A stretch of 64,000 nucleotides of DNA from Allosalinactinospora lopnorensis. GTDB taxonomy: Bacteria; Actinomycetota; Actinomycetes; Streptosporangiales; Streptosporangiaceae. The notes beneath the pieces were generated by a model that worked only from the letters and a program-made list of their open reading frames with translations, was not told the origin of the DNA and did no database searches. The stretch's first letter is position 1, and each line of letters begins with the position of its first letter. The stretch is from NCBI RefSeq assembly GCF_000981225.1, contig NZ_LAJC01000014.1, positions 1-64,000 on the forward strand, read 5' to 3'. Made by a program: the position numbers and the translations under genes. Shown here piece after piece: positions 51,817 through 61,293 of the stretch.

Positions 51817-52281
51817 ATGGCGACCGCTACAGAGGACCTGTCCGCAATGGTACGCGAGATCGGATTGGACAGGCAGAACAAGGCGACGCTGGGTCGACTG
51901 CTCGCCCACGGACCTCTCAGGCGTGCCGAGGAGGGACCGGACGGCCGCATGCGCGCTCGAGTCCGGATCCCGCCCGATGAGCTGATCTGGGATCCCTCGA
52001 TCCTCGTCCTGCCCCATGCGGGCGACCTCGATGTCGAACTCGTCAACGACGACGAGAACACTCACTGCGCGCTCCTGCCGAGCAACGGTGACGAGCAGTT
52101 CATCTGGTTGCCGAACCACTCACGCGGAACGGCCAGCCTCAACCTCGATGGCCCTGGTTACTACTGGTTCAGTTCCCCCATCGGCAACGACGAAGGCCGG
52201 GGCCTGATCGGAGCGATCGTCGTACTGGGGGACGTTCCGAAGGGGGCTCGCCTCGATCGCCCGCCCCAGCCGCAACCGTAG
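51817..52281 (+). CDS. MSMEG_3727-type PQQ-associated cupredoxin-like protein
   Basis: This 154-residue protein starts at ATG 51817, 8 bases after AGGGGG. After a helical N-terminus it has a cupredoxin-like strand pattern (ILVLPHAGDLDVELVNDDENTH and GPGYYWFSSPIGNDEGRGLIGAIVVLG). The C-terminal loop where blue-copper proteins have Cys, His and Met reads S, N and L, so a type 1 copper site is unlikely. Such proteins occur beside actinobacterial PQQ alcohol dehydrogenases. It is 13 bp upstream of the dehydrogenase gene. An accessory or partner role is inferred. Confidence 0.75.
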   Translation: MATATEDLSAMVREIGLDRQNKATLGRLLAHGPLRRAEEGPDGRMRARVRIPPDELIWDPSILVLPHAGDLDVELVNDDENTHCALLPSNGDEQFIWLPNHSRGTASLNLDGPGYYWFSSPIGNDEGRGLIGAIVVLGDVPKGARLDRPPQPQP

Positions 52282-52294
52282 AAAGGAGCAGGTG

Positions 52295-53983
52295 ATGGCG
52301 GAATACGTAGAGGCAGGGCATGCCGTCAACCAAGCATCGCTGAGCGGCATAGTCGGGAGTGCGCCGCCGGTGGCCCAGAACGTCACGTATGAGCGCATTC
52401 TCCAGGCCCGCTCGGAACCGCAGAACTGGCTCACCTACTACGGCGCCTACGACGGGCAGCGCTACAGCCCGCTGGACCAGATCAACACGGAGAACGTCAA
52501 GCAGCTCGCTCCCGCGTGGGTGTTCCAGTCCGGCTCTGTCGGCCTTCACGCGGGCCCGTCGACGTACTCGTTCGAAGCCGCCCCGATCGTCGTGGACGGA
52601 GTCATGTACGTCGCGGGCTGGGACGGCTGGGTCTGGGCCCTCGACGCCCGGACCGGGCAGGAACTATGGCGATACAAGCATGCGATCCCGTATGACACGT
52701 CGCTCTGCTGCGGCAATGTGAACCGCGGGGTCGCCGTGGCGAAGGGGAAGGTCTTCGTCGTCACCCTGAACGCCCACGTGATCGCGCTCGACGCCGAAAC
52801 CGGCGAGCGTGTCTGGGACAGCACGTACGGTGATGTGCGGGCCGGGGAGAGCGCTACGCTCGCTCCTCTGGTCGTGAAGAACCTGGTGATCGTCGGGAGT
52901 TCTGGCGGGGAGTTCGGGGTGCGCGGCCACCTCGACGCCTTCGATCTCGACACCGGACGGCACGTCTGGCGGACGTACACAGTGCCGAAGCCCGGCGAGC
53001 CCGGGTCCGAGACCTGGCCTGCTGAAGGGAAGGCCTGGGAGCGGGGTGGGGGAAACTGCTGGGTCACCGGCACCTACGACCCGGAGCTGAACCTCATGTA
53101 CTGGGGGACCGGCAACCCGTCGCCCGACTTCGACGGAGGTGTCCGTGAGGGCGACAACCTCTACACCGACAGCGTCATCGCCGTGAACCCGGACAATGGC
53201 GAGATCCGCTGGCACTACCAGTACAACCCGCACGACCTGTGGGACTACGACAGCACGATGGAGAACATCCTGTTCGACCTGGACGGCCGCAAGCTGCTGG
53301 CGCATTTCAACAAGAACGGGTATTTCTTCGTCCTGGATCGTACGAACGGTGAGCTGGTCCGGGTAGCGCCCTTCGTCGATCGCATCACGTGGGGCGAGAT
53401 CGACGCCAACGGCAAGGTGACACCCGAGGTGTACCCCAAGAACGAGGGGGAGCCGGTCAAGTTCTGGCCGGGGCCGGCTGGTGGCAAGGAATGGACGCAC
53501 GCGGCCTACAGCCCGAGGACACAGCTCTTCTACGTCCCGGTGCAGGATGTCGGTGCGGAGGTCACCCTGCGGCGCAGGGAGTTCAGGGAGAGCATTCCGT
53601 ACTGGGGAGCGGCCGTCGTCGTGGACTCCGAGGAAATGGCGGGCTCCGTGAGCGCCTTCGATCCGTCCACGGGCGAGGAGGTGTGGCGCTGGCGTAATGA
53701 CCTGCCGATGTGCGCGTCGGTGTTGGCCACGGGCGGTGACCTCGTGTTCGCTGGCGAACCCACGGGGGAGTTCAACGCGTTCAACGACCGCACCGGGGAG
53801 CTGCTGTGGCAGTTCCAGACGGGAAGCGGTCACCACAGCAGCCCGACGACCTACAGCGTCGACGGAAGGCAGTACATAGCCGTGCCGGTCGGGTGGGGTG
53901 CCTGGGTCGAGGGGTTCCTCCCCGGGATGCTCGGGGCTCCCTCTGGAAGCGCGCTCGTCGTCTTCGCACTGCCGGAATCGTAG
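52295..53983 (+). CDS. PQQ-dependent alcohol dehydrogenase, lanthanide-type
   Basis: This 562-residue protein starts at ATG 52295, 6 bases after GAAAGGAG. It is an eight-bladed quinoprotein of the methanol/ethanol dehydrogenase family: NWLTYYGAYDGQRYSPLDQI, vicinal cysteines at about 138-139 (SLCCGNVNRG), GGGNCWVTGTYDPELNLMYWGTGNP, and WDYD with the catalytic Asp near 317. The second Asp (about 319) is the residue that distinguishes lanthanide-dependent enzymes (XoxF, ExaF, PedH) from calcium ones. No cytochrome domain is fused, and the N-terminus (AEYVEAGHAVNQASLSGIVG) is not a classical signal peptide. The natural alcohol is unknown. Confidence 0.88.
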   Translation: MAEYVEAGHAVNQASLSGIVGSAPPVAQNVTYERILQARSEPQNWLTYYGAYDGQRYSPLDQINTENVKQLAPAWVFQSGSVGLHAGPSTYSFEAAPIVVDGVMYVAGWDGWVWALDARTGQELWRYKHAIPYDTSLCCGNVNRGVAVAKGKVFVVTLNAHVIALDAETGERVWDSTYGDVRAGESATLAPLVVKNLVIVGSSGGEFGVRGHLDAFDLDTGRHVWRTYTVPKPGEPGSETWPAEGKAWERGGGNCWVTGTYDPELNLMYWGTGNPSPDFDGGVREGDNLYTDSVIAVNPDNGEIRWHYQYNPHDLWDYDSTMENILFDLDGRKLLAHFNKNGYFFVLDRTNGELVRVAPFVDRITWGEIDANGKVTPEVYPKNEGEPVKFWPGPAGGKEWTHAAYSPRTQLFYVPVQDVGAEVTLRRREFRESIPYWGAAVVVDSEEMAGSVSAFDPSTGEEVWRWRNDLPMCASVLATGGDLVFAGEPTGEFNAFNDRTGELLWQFQTGSGHHSSPTTYSVDGRQYIAVPVGWGAWVEGFLPGMLGAPSGSALVVFALPES

Positions 53984-54080
53984 TAGCGCCGCGGACTTCC
54001 CCGACCTCACCGGTGACCGGGAAGGCTGCGGCGGACAACCACCAGACCCGCCCGCGAGTTCGGCGGAGGAGGTGACAGCC

Positions 54081-54188
54081 ATGGAGTCCGTTGCCGCTCG
54101 GCCTCAGCCCGACGTATGGGAGGCCCCGGAGTTCGAGGAAATCGAGGTCGCGCCCGAGGTGACGATGTACTTCGCTCGGTTGGACTAG
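54081..54188 (+). CDS. pqqA: PQQ precursor peptide PqqA
   Basis: This 35-residue peptide is preceded by GGAGGAGGTGA. It contains the conserved Glu-x-x-x-Tyr in PEVTMYFARLD; PqqE cross-links these two residues to form the PQQ backbone. It is followed directly by pqqB, pqqC, pqqD and pqqE, and together these give a complete biosynthetic set. Confidence 0.88.
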   Translation: MESVAARPQPDVWEAPEFEEIEVAPEVTMYFARLD

Positions 54189-54291
54189 TGCCTGACGGGC
54201 GGGCGCCGGGTGTGGGCCCGCCGCCCGCCCGGTCCTTCCGGCGCAGGTGTCCGACCGCGAACAACCGTGTTGCGAGGGTTGGAGGGCCAGG

Positions 54292-55184
54292 ATGTGGTTG
54301 CGGGTGCTGGGCTCAGCAGCGGGGGGAGGCTATCCACAGTGGAACTGCGGTTGCCCGGCATGCCGTGCGGTACGTGAAGGGTCCCGGCCCTGCCGCCCGC
54401 GCACGCAGTCGTCGATCGCGGTGAGTGCCGACTACCAGCGGTGGTTCCTGCTCAACGCCTCACCCGACATCCGTGCCCAGATCGAGTCCTTCCCCGCCCT
54501 GCGTTCGCGCGGGACCAGGTCGACGCCGCTGCAGGCGGTGCTGCTCACTGACGCCGAACTCGACCACACGCTGGGGCTGCTGCTACTGCGCGAGGGACGG
54601 GCCCTTGAGCTCCACGCCACCCCCGCGGTACACGAAACGCTGTGCGACGGGACAGCGCTGCTCCGAACCCTCGGCGCCTACTGCCCCGTCGAGTGGCGAC
54701 CGGTCGCTTTGAACGTCGACGTGTCCCTGGCGGACGGGGTGTCCTACCGGGCCTTCGAGGTCCCCACGACCAAGCGGACACGCTTGGGAACCGGGAAGGA
54801 AGAGGGACGGGTCGTGGGCTACCGCCTGACCGACGAACGCAGCGGGCGGGCGGCGGTGTACCTGCCGGGCGTCCAGGAACTCACGCCAGCGGTGCGCGAG
54901 CAGTTGGACGACTGCGCCTGTCTGCTCTTCGACGGAACCTGCTGGCACGACGACGAGCTGATCCGGCTCGGTCTTGCCGGCAGGACGGCACGCGAGATGG
55001 GGCACCTACCGATCGAGGGGCCCGGCGGCAGCTCGAGCAGCTGTCATCGCTTCCCATCGAGCGGAGGATCTACCTCCACATCAACAACACCAATCCGATC
55101 CTGCTGGACGACGCGCCGGAACGGCGCATCGTCGAGGAGAGCGGCATGGAAGTGTCCATGGACGGGATGGAGGTGCAGATCTAG
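54292..55184 (+). CDS. pqqB: PQQ biosynthesis protein PqqB (frameshifted)
   Basis: The protein starts [20 protein letters not shown], the PqqB signature with its zinc cysteines. It has [19 protein letters not shown] of the metallo-beta-lactamase fold, and [18 protein letters not shown] near the end. The C-terminus ([20 protein letters not shown], then [12 protein letters not shown]) is in another frame. One C is missing at 55029-55034. Restored length is ~298 residues. PqqB hydroxylates the precursor before ring closure. The start has GGAGGG 5 bases upstream. Confidence 0.88.
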
Positions 55185-55191
55185 AGCCGTG

Positions 55192-55878
55192 ATGACGCTA
55201 CCCGACACCGACAGCTTCGTCGCAGCGTTGCGCGCCCAGGCGCAGCGCTACCACGACCGGCATCCCTTCCACGTCGAGATGAACGAAGGGCGTCTCAGCC
55301 GTTGGCAGATCCAGGGCTGGGTGGCCAACCGCTTCTACTACCAGGAGAACATTCCCCGCAAGGATGCCGCCATCCTCGCCAACTGCCCTGACCGCGAGGT
55401 GCGCCGACGGTGGATCCGACGCGTCCTCGACCACGACGGCACCGAGGGCGACGAGGGCGGCACCGAAGCATGGCTGCGCCTGGGCGAGGCGGTGGGACTG
55501 ACACGCGAGGAGGTGTGCGACAAGCGCCATGTCGTGCCCGGCGTGCGGTTCGCTGTCGACGCGTATGTCACCTTCGCCCGCACCCGGCCGTGGGCCGAGG
55601 CGGTGGCGTCCTCGCTGACCGAGCTCTTCGCGCCGGACCTGATGACAGAGCGGATCGCCGCGTTCGAACGTTCCTATCCCTGGATCGACCGCGAGGGCCT
55701 CACTTACTTCCGGGCCCGGTTGCGGCAGGCTCCCCGCGACTCCGAGCACGCCCTGGAGGTGGTAACCGGACACTGCCGATCAGTCGACGAACAGGAGCGC
55801 GCCGTGGCGGCGCTGTCGTTCAAGTGCGACGTCCTCTGGAGCATGTTGGACGCCATTGACCGAGCCTATGCCGAATGA
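55192..55878 (+). CDS. pqqC: Pyrroloquinoline-quinone synthase PqqC
   Basis: This 228-residue protein is the all-helical Pqq[40 protein letters not shown] spans about residues 20-58. [33 protein letters not shown] and [17 protein letters not shown] follow. PqqC catalyses the final oxygen-dependent ring closure and oxidation. It begins 7 bp after pqqB, and its stop overlaps pqqD. Confidence 0.92.
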   Translation: MTLPDTDSFVAALRAQAQRYHDRHPFHVEMNEGRLSRWQIQGWVANRFYYQENIPRKDAAILANCPDREVRRRWIRRVLDHDGTEGDEGGTEAWLRLGEAVGLTREEVCDKRHVVPGVRFAVDAYVTFARTRPWAEAVASSLTELFAPDLMTERIAAFERSYPWIDREGLTYFRARLRQAPRDSEHALEVVTGHCRSVDEQERAVAALSFKCDVLWSMLDAIDRAYAE

Positions 55879-56176
55879 ACGGACCGAAACAGCGATGAGC
55901 ACTGCACTGCGGTTATCAAGCCATCCCGGGCTTTCCCCGCACGTTCGACTGGCGTTCGATCGGGTGCGCGAGCGCCACGTGCTGCTGGGCCCGGAGTCGG
56001 TACTGGTCCTGAACCCGACAGGCGCGGCCGTTCTCAAACTGTGCGACGGGCGGCGGACGGTGGCCGAGATCGTGCGGGAACTGGGCCGGCAATACGACCG
56101 TGTGGTCGGCGACGAGGTGCGGGACTTCCTCGCTCGCCTGGTCGCCAACCGGTGTGTGGAGTTCGGCGATGACTAG
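55868..56176 (+). CDS. pqqD: PqqD peptide chaperone
   Basis: This protein of up to 102 residues has the PqqD core [44 protein letters not shown] (about residues 25-68) and [20 protein letters not shown]. PqqD binds PqqA and presents it to PqqE. The ATG at 55868 overlaps the pqqC stop by 11 bp; an ATG at 55895 is also possible. Its stop overlaps the pqqE start by 8 bp. Confidence 0.87.
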   Translation: MPNERTETAMSTALRLSSHPGLSPHVRLAFDRVRERHVLLGPESVLVLNPTGAAVLKLCDGRRTVAEIVRELGRQYDRVVGDEVRDFLARLVANRCVEFGDD

Positions 56177-57260
56177 CCCGTTCGGACTGCTGGCCGAGCT
56201 CACCTACGCCTGCCCACTGCACTGCGCGTACTGCTCGAACCCGCTCAACCTCGCCGACTACCGCGACGAACTGAGCACGGCGCAGTGGCAACGGGTGCTG
56301 ACCGAGGCGCGGGAGCTGGGTGTCCTGCAGCTTCACTTGTCGGGCGGCGAACCGCTCCAGCGCCGCGACATCGTAGAGATCGTGCACAGTGCCACTGATC
56401 TGGGGCTGTACACGAACCTCATCACGAGCGCGCTCGGTCTCTCGCGACGTCGGGCGGAGCAGCTCAGAGCGGCCGGCCTGGGGCACGTACAGATCAGCAT
56501 CCAGGCCGCTGAGGCGGCCGAGTCCGACCGCATCGCCGGCACTCCCTCCTTCGAGCGCAAGCTCACGGCAGCGCATCTGGTGAAGGAGCTGGACTGGCCG
56601 CTCACGTTGAACGTCGTCCTCCACCGGCGGAACATCGACAGGGTCACCGACATTCTTCGCATAGCCGAGGAGTTGCGGGCCGACCGCGTCGAGCTCGCCA
56701 ACACTCAGTACTACGGCTGGGCGTGGCACAACCGCAGTGCGCTTCTGCCCAGCAGGCCGCAGATCGAACGGGCGGAGACGACCGTACGCGCCGCGCGTGA
56801 GCGCCTGAGGGAACGGATGGAAATCGTCTATGTTCTCCCGGACTACTACGGCCAGTACCCCAAGCCGTGTATGGGCGGATGGGGACAGCGACAGCTCACC
56901 GTGGCACCCAACGGCGACGTCCTCCCCTGTCCCGCCGCACACGCCCTGCCGCTGCCGCGCGCGAGCGTGCACGAGAACTCTCTGGCGTGGATCTGGGAGG
57001 AGTCTCCCCTCTTCCAACGTTTCCGCGGAACAGACTGGATGCCGGAACCATGCCGGAGCTGCGAACGCCGCGAACTCGACTTCGGCGGGTGCCGCTGTCA
57101 GGCCTTCCAGCTCACAGGGGATGCTGCACGCACCGATCCGGTCTGCCATCTCTCGCCCGACCACGGGATCGTGGTCGAAGCGGTGCAGGCGGCCAACGAG
57201 GCGGCACGGCCACGCGAAGAAGAACTCACTCCCCGACCTCATCCGGGCCGCTCGGTGTGA
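56169..57260 (+). CDS. pqqE: Radical SAM PqqA peptide cyclase PqqE
   Basis: This 363-residue protein has the radical-SAM cluster CPLHCAYC (C15, C19, C22) and GGEPLQRRDIVEIV. A SPASM-type C-terminal region follows with further cysteines (KPCMGGWG, CPAAHALP, CRSCERRELDFGGCRC). PqqE forms the Glu-Tyr carbon-carbon bond in PqqA. It is the last gene of the pqq cluster. The following 230 bp contain no gene. Confidence 0.92.
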   Translation: MTSPFGLLAELTYACPLHCAYCSNPLNLADYRDELSTAQWQRVLTEARELGVLQLHLSGGEPLQRRDIVEIVHSATDLGLYTNLITSALGLSRRRAEQLRAAGLGHVQISIQAAEAAESDRIAGTPSFERKLTAAHLVKELDWPLTLNVVLHRRNIDRVTDILRIAEELRADRVELANTQYYGWAWHNRSALLPSRPQIERAETTVRAARERLRERMEIVYVLPDYYGQYPKPCMGGWGQRQLTVAPNGDVLPCPAAHALPLPRASVHENSLAWIWEESPLFQRFRGTDWMPEPCRSCERRELDFGGCRCQAFQLTGDAARTDPVCHLSPDHGIVVEAVQAANEAARPREEELTPRPHPGRSV

Positions 57261-57492
57261 GCGGTGCGCGGAACCCTCGCCAGCCGCGCGGCACTGCTGA
57301 GGGGCAGGCCGCTGGTAGGGGATCCTCGTCGTTGCCCACTCCACCGGCGCTCCTACGGATCGGCACACAGGGTGATGGTTTCACTACTTTAAGAAAGGGA
57401 AGGAGGGGGTGTCCGACTCCGACGCGAGCACGGTAGGCGTGCCGTGCCCTCCGGGAACGCGGCGGTTCAGACGGCGAGAGGGAGGTTTCACT

Positions 57493-58596
57493 GTGACCTC
57501 GGTACTCGTTTTCATCTCCGGGGCGGCGCTGTTGGTCTACAGCGCCGAAAAGCTGATCGGCTACCTCGTCGGGGTCGCGGGTGGCCTCAAGGTCTCCGTG
57601 TTTCTGCTCGCCATCATCTTCACGGGTATCGAGTTCGACGACGTTTTTCTCGGTGTTGTGCTCAATCTCGAGGACATCGACGATGTCGCACTCGGCATCG
57701 TGTTCGGGACGGTGCTCTCGCTACCTGGAATCGTGCTCGCGATCGCCGCGATCCTCACACCGACCGAGATAAACGTTCCGCGTGGTTATGTCATCGTCTT
57801 CGCCCTCGCGCCGGTCGTGATGATCGTGTTCACGCTGATAGCGCCGCTCACCATCGTGCACGGTGTAATCCTCCTCGGGCTGTTCGCGCTGTTCCTCGCC
57901 TACGTCGCAGTCCGGGAGTCGAGGGGAGAGACGCCGGTATTCCGCGACGCGGAGATGTACGAGGCCTACGCCGCCGTCCGAGCGTCCGGCGGAGAAACGT
58001 CGGACCTCCCGGAGGCCGGTACCTACGCGGGAAAGGCCGAGCCGGACACCGGAAGCGAACTTCCGGCCGGGGTGGCGGAGGGGCGGCTATCGGAACACAT
58101 GCCTTTCGGTGAAGCACGCCGCCGTTCCGGATGGGCCAGCCTCGGGTTGGCGGTCATCGCACTCGCCGGTCTCATTATCGGCGCCGCGACCACGGGCATC
58201 GGGACCGAGGGCATCCTCGAAGAGTACGGAATCGAGGGGACCATCTTCGGGGCCACGATCGTAACCGTCGTGCTGACCGTCGAAGACATCTTCCTGACCG
58301 TTGAACCCGCCCGCAAGGGCGCGCCGGAGATCGGAATCGGGAACGTCATCGGGAGCGTCGTCTTCTCGGTCACGGGGAAACTGGGCATCATCCTCCTGGC
58401 GGGCGGTCTCATGCTCGGCCCGAACGTGCTCACGTGGCATTTGCCGGTGCTCGTCGCACTGACCGGGCTCGCGGCGTACTTCCTCTCCACGGGGCAGCTG
58501 AAGCGATGGCACGGCTACACGCTGCTCAGCCTCTACATCGTCTACTGGGCCGTCAGTTTCTTCGGGCTCGGGACGGTTCCAGCCGAGATGGACTAG
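57493..58596 (+). CDS. CaCA-superfamily cation exchanger-like membrane protein
   Basis: This 367-residue protein has about 10 helices in two homologous halves. The alpha-repeat regions are TGIEFDDVFLGVVLNLEDID ... GIVFGTVLSLPGI and TVEDIFLTVEPARKGAPEIG ... IGNVIGSVVFS. The latter has the IGNVIGS of Ca2+/cation antiporters. The usual GxSxPE of repeat 1 is replaced by GIEFDD. A charged loop joins the halves. GTG 57493 with GGAGG 7 bases upstream is preferred; a GTG at 57409 with GGAAGGAGGGG is also credible. Lying next to a lanthanide-type PQQ enzyme, it may move Ca2+ or a lanthanide. Confidence 0.75.
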   Translation: MTSVLVFISGAALLVYSAEKLIGYLVGVAGGLKVSVFLLAIIFTGIEFDDVFLGVVLNLEDIDDVALGIVFGTVLSLPGIVLAIAAILTPTEINVPRGYVIVFALAPVVMIVFTLIAPLTIVHGVILLGLFALFLAYVAVRESRGETPVFRDAEMYEAYAAVRASGGETSDLPEAGTYAGKAEPDTGSELPAGVAEGRLSEHMPFGEARRRSGWASLGLAVIALAGLIIGAATTGIGTEGILEEYGIEGTIFGATIVTVVLTVEDIFLTVEPARKGAPEIGIGNVIGSVVFSVTGKLGIILLAGGLMLGPNVLTWHLPVLVALTGLAAYFLSTGQLKRWHGYTLLSLYIVYWAVSFFGLGTVPAEMD

Positions 58597-58751
58597 CGGC
58601 TTCCGTGGCCGCTGTGCGCGGCGGAACCGCGCAGACGCCCCCGAATGATGAAGGGCGCCTCTGGAGCCAGGGGGCCGGGATGCCACTCCTAGGACCGAGC
58701 CACGCAGGCCGGCGGTGGTCTCGGGGTTCTCATGCGGGGATACTGGCGGAC

Positions 58752-59285
58752 GTGAGCGATGATCCTGCGTGGTTGATGCTGGTCTACCGGGTGCCGAGTA
58801 AGCCGTCCCGGTTGCGGGCGGCGGTGTGGCGGCGGTTGAAGTCGGCCGGAGCGGTGTACCTGGCGAACTCGGTGGCCGTGCTACCGGAGTCCAGCACTGC
58901 CGAGCGGACACTGCGTACGCTGCGGGCCGAGGTGGAACAGATGGGCGGGTCCGGGCAGGTGCTGCGGGCGGAAGCGCTGGCGGGGCAGGCCGATATCGTC
59001 GCCGCCTTCAACGCCGCGCGCGATGCAGAGTACACAGAGGTGCTGTCGCGGTGTGCGGACTTCCAGGCCGAGATCGACAAGGAGACCAAGGCAGAGAAGT
59101 TCACCTACGCCGAGCTGGAGGAGAACGAGGAAGACCTGGCCAAACTGCGCGGCTGGCTGGACAAGATCCGCACGCGCGACAGGTTGGGCGCCTCCCGCGC
59201 CCGGGAGGCCGGTACCGCTGTGGAGAGCTGCGCGACATCCCTGGAGGGCTTCGCGGAACGGGTCTACGCCGCTGAGACCGGATAA
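58752..59285 (+). CDS. ChrB N-terminal-like protein
   Basis: This 177-residue protein begins WLMLVYRVPSKPSRLRAAVWRRLKSAGAVYLANSVAVLP (residues about 6-44), the N-terminal ChrB pattern. It is otherwise a charged helical domain (KETKAEKFTYAELEENEEDLAKL). ChrB proteins act in chromate resistance or regulation. No ChrA transporter is encoded alongside, so chromate function is uncertain. Confidence 0.7.
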   Translation: MSDDPAWLMLVYRVPSKPSRLRAAVWRRLKSAGAVYLANSVAVLPESSTAERTLRTLRAEVEQMGGSGQVLRAEALAGQADIVAAFNAARDAEYTEVLSRCADFQAEIDKETKAEKFTYAELEENEEDLAKLRGWLDKIRTRDRLGASRAREAGTAVESCATSLEGFAERVYAAETG

Positions 59286-59326
59286 TAGTTCTACCTGGTA
59301 TTTCTAACAGCAGTTATGATCAATAT

Positions 59327-59565
59327 ATGACATTGGTTAGTGTATGGCGGTTTGCGGTGGCCTTCGGTGCGGTCAGCCTGCCCGCGAAAGCGGTGCACGA
59401 GGAGGCCCGTGCGGTGACCGGCCCGTCCTGGGCTCGCTCGGAGCCGACACGGCGCTGGTCGGGATGATCACCGGACCGGGGGAGGCGTTCGCGTTCGCCG
59501 GCCGGCCGGGCAGAGGGCCGTTGGCGGGTCGTGCCCGCGTGGTCAAGGCGGAGGGGCCACCGTGA
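59327..59565 (+). CDS. Small hypothetical protein upstream of ykvA (frameshifted)
   Basis: MTLVSVWRFAVAFGAVSLPA at the ATG 59327 and LGSLGADTALVGMITGPGEA ending at 59565 are in different frames. One C restored at about 59421-59424 joins them into ~79 residues. Its stop overlaps the ykvA-like GTG by 4 bp (GTGA), which supports it as a real coupled gene. No family is recognised. Confidence 0.45.
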
Positions 59566-60008
59566 CCGGGACAGCCTGGGCGGACGCACTGATCGGTCTC
59601 GCCGCGGGGATGCTTTTGGCATGGCTTGCCCTGGTCACTGTGTTGCTGGTGCTCCGTCCCCATGGGGGGGTGCCACGGGAGGCGCTTCGGCTGCTGTCCG
59701 ACGCGCCGCGCCTGATCCGGCGGCTGGCCACCGATCCCGACCTTCCCCGTGGTGTGCGCATCCGAATCGGCCTGCTGGCGGTCTACCTGGCGATGCCCAT
59801 CGACCTGGTGCCCGACTTCGTGCCCGTGCTCGGCTACGCCGACGACGCGATCGTCGTCATCGCCGTACTGCGCTCCGTCGTACGGCGCGCCGGAATCCAG
59901 GCCGTACGCCGGCACTGGCCCGGCACCGAGGACGGCTTCACCGCACTCTGCCGGCTCGCCGGCCTGCCCACCGGAGAGCCACCCGCCACCGGTACGCCCG
60001 GGAGGTGA
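59562..60008 (+). CDS. YkvA/DUF1232 membrane protein
   Basis: This 148-residue protein has an N-terminal transmembrane helix (LIGLAAGMLLAWLALVTVLLVL) and the DUF1232 core LAVYLAMPIDLVPDFVPVLGYADDAIVV. Function of the family is unknown. The GTG overlaps the upstream stop. Confidence 0.78.
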   Translation: MTGTAWADALIGLAAGMLLAWLALVTVLLVLRPHGGVPREALRLLSDAPRLIRRLATDPDLPRGVRIRIGLLAVYLAMPIDLVPDFVPVLGYADDAIVVIAVLRSVVRRAGIQAVRRHWPGTEDGFTALCRLAGLPTGEPPATGTPGR

Positions 60009-60181
60009 CCGTCAGCGCCGCGGCCCCGAGGTGCCGCCCGTGAACCGTGTCTGCGACGTTTTGGGCAGCCTCATCGGACGGGACGCGCCCTGCGCGAGAG
60101 GTTTTCTCCTCGACGGGGTCTCCCTGTTGTCCCCGCAGGTGGCGGATCTCGATCGACTCGGGAACCGGCCTGGGCGCGCGA

Positions 60182-61293
60182 TCACGGTTCGGCGCTCACC
60201 TCCGATCCGCAGGTGTCCCGGTACCCTTCCCAGGTCTCCAGCGCGCCCGCGGCCTGCTCCCCCTCGTACAGGATCGGGACGCCGCCCCGGATCCGCCCCG
60301 GTAGCCACTCGTCCTCCAGCACTTCTCCCTCCTGGAGGGTGAGCTGGAGCACACCGGTTTCGGCGGTGGGGCCGCTGAAGTTGTAGAAGACGAAGTTGCC
60401 CAACCCGTAGTGCACGTAGGCGCCGTCGAGGTAACCGCCGGGACTGAGCACGTGGGCGTGGGAGCCGACGACGACGTCGGCGCCGGCGTCGATGAGCCGG
60501 CGTGCGAGATCCGGCGCGTGCGGAAGCGGGCAGTGCTCGCCCTCCAGCCCTTCGTGCAGGTAGGTGATGACGGTATCGGCCTGCGCGTCGGCCTGGCTGA
60601 CCGCCTCCAGCATGCGCTCCAGCTCTCCGTCCTTGACCGAGGCGAGCCCGGGCTTGTCGTCCCCGGCCGTCCAGTCCGGGATCAGGTGTGCGTCCAGGAC
60701 GTCGGTGGCGCCGAGGATCGCGACCGTGTTGCCGTTGATCTCGACCTGGTGCGGGGCGTAGGCCTCATCGGCGTTCCGGCCGATGCCCACGATCGGGAAT
60801 CCGGCGTCCTCGGCATGGTCAAGGGTGTCCTCCAGCCTTCGGTGCCGTAATCCATGCCGTGGTTGTTGGCGACCGTGGCGACATCGACCCCGGCGGTTTC
60901 CAGGGCCTCGTAGGCCGAGGGGGGCGCCCGGAAGACGAACTCCTTGCCGGGGGCCGGAGTACCCGCCTCGGTCACGGCGGTTTCCAGGTTCACCATGCTG
61001 AGGTCGCTCCGGGAGAACACCTCGGAGACCGGTCCCATGGCGGTTCCGGGATCGGAGGCCAGCCGGTCGGCCAGCATGCCCTCGAACATCACATCGCCGC
61101 CGAAAGCGACGGTGAACGGCTTCGGCTCGGTCGAGGATTCGGATGTGTCGACGGCCTCGGCCGTCGCGCCTTGGTTCTCGGCGGGGTCCTGCACGCCCGG
61201 CCCTCCGCACGAGGTGAGCAACAGCGCCGCCATGGCGAGCAATGTGTAGTGCCGCGGCCGGTAGGGGGCTGGGGGATGTGTTGTGGGGGTCAC
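60182..61293 (-). CDS. CapA-family lipoprotein (frameshifted)
   Basis: A lipoprotein signal ends in LLTSC (near residue 29). The domain begins FTVAFGGDVMFEGML and has MVNLETAVT and VATVANNHGMDYG. After the break it continues LEDTLDHAEDAGFPIVGIGR, AILGATDVLD, VITYLHEGLE, VVVGSHAHVL and VHYGLGNFVFYNF. These are the metallophosphatase-like motifs of CapA/PgsA proteins, often tied to poly-gamma-glutamate or surface polymers. One C is missing at 60831-60842; restored length is ~371 residues. It appears to be transcribed alone. Confidence 0.82.
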
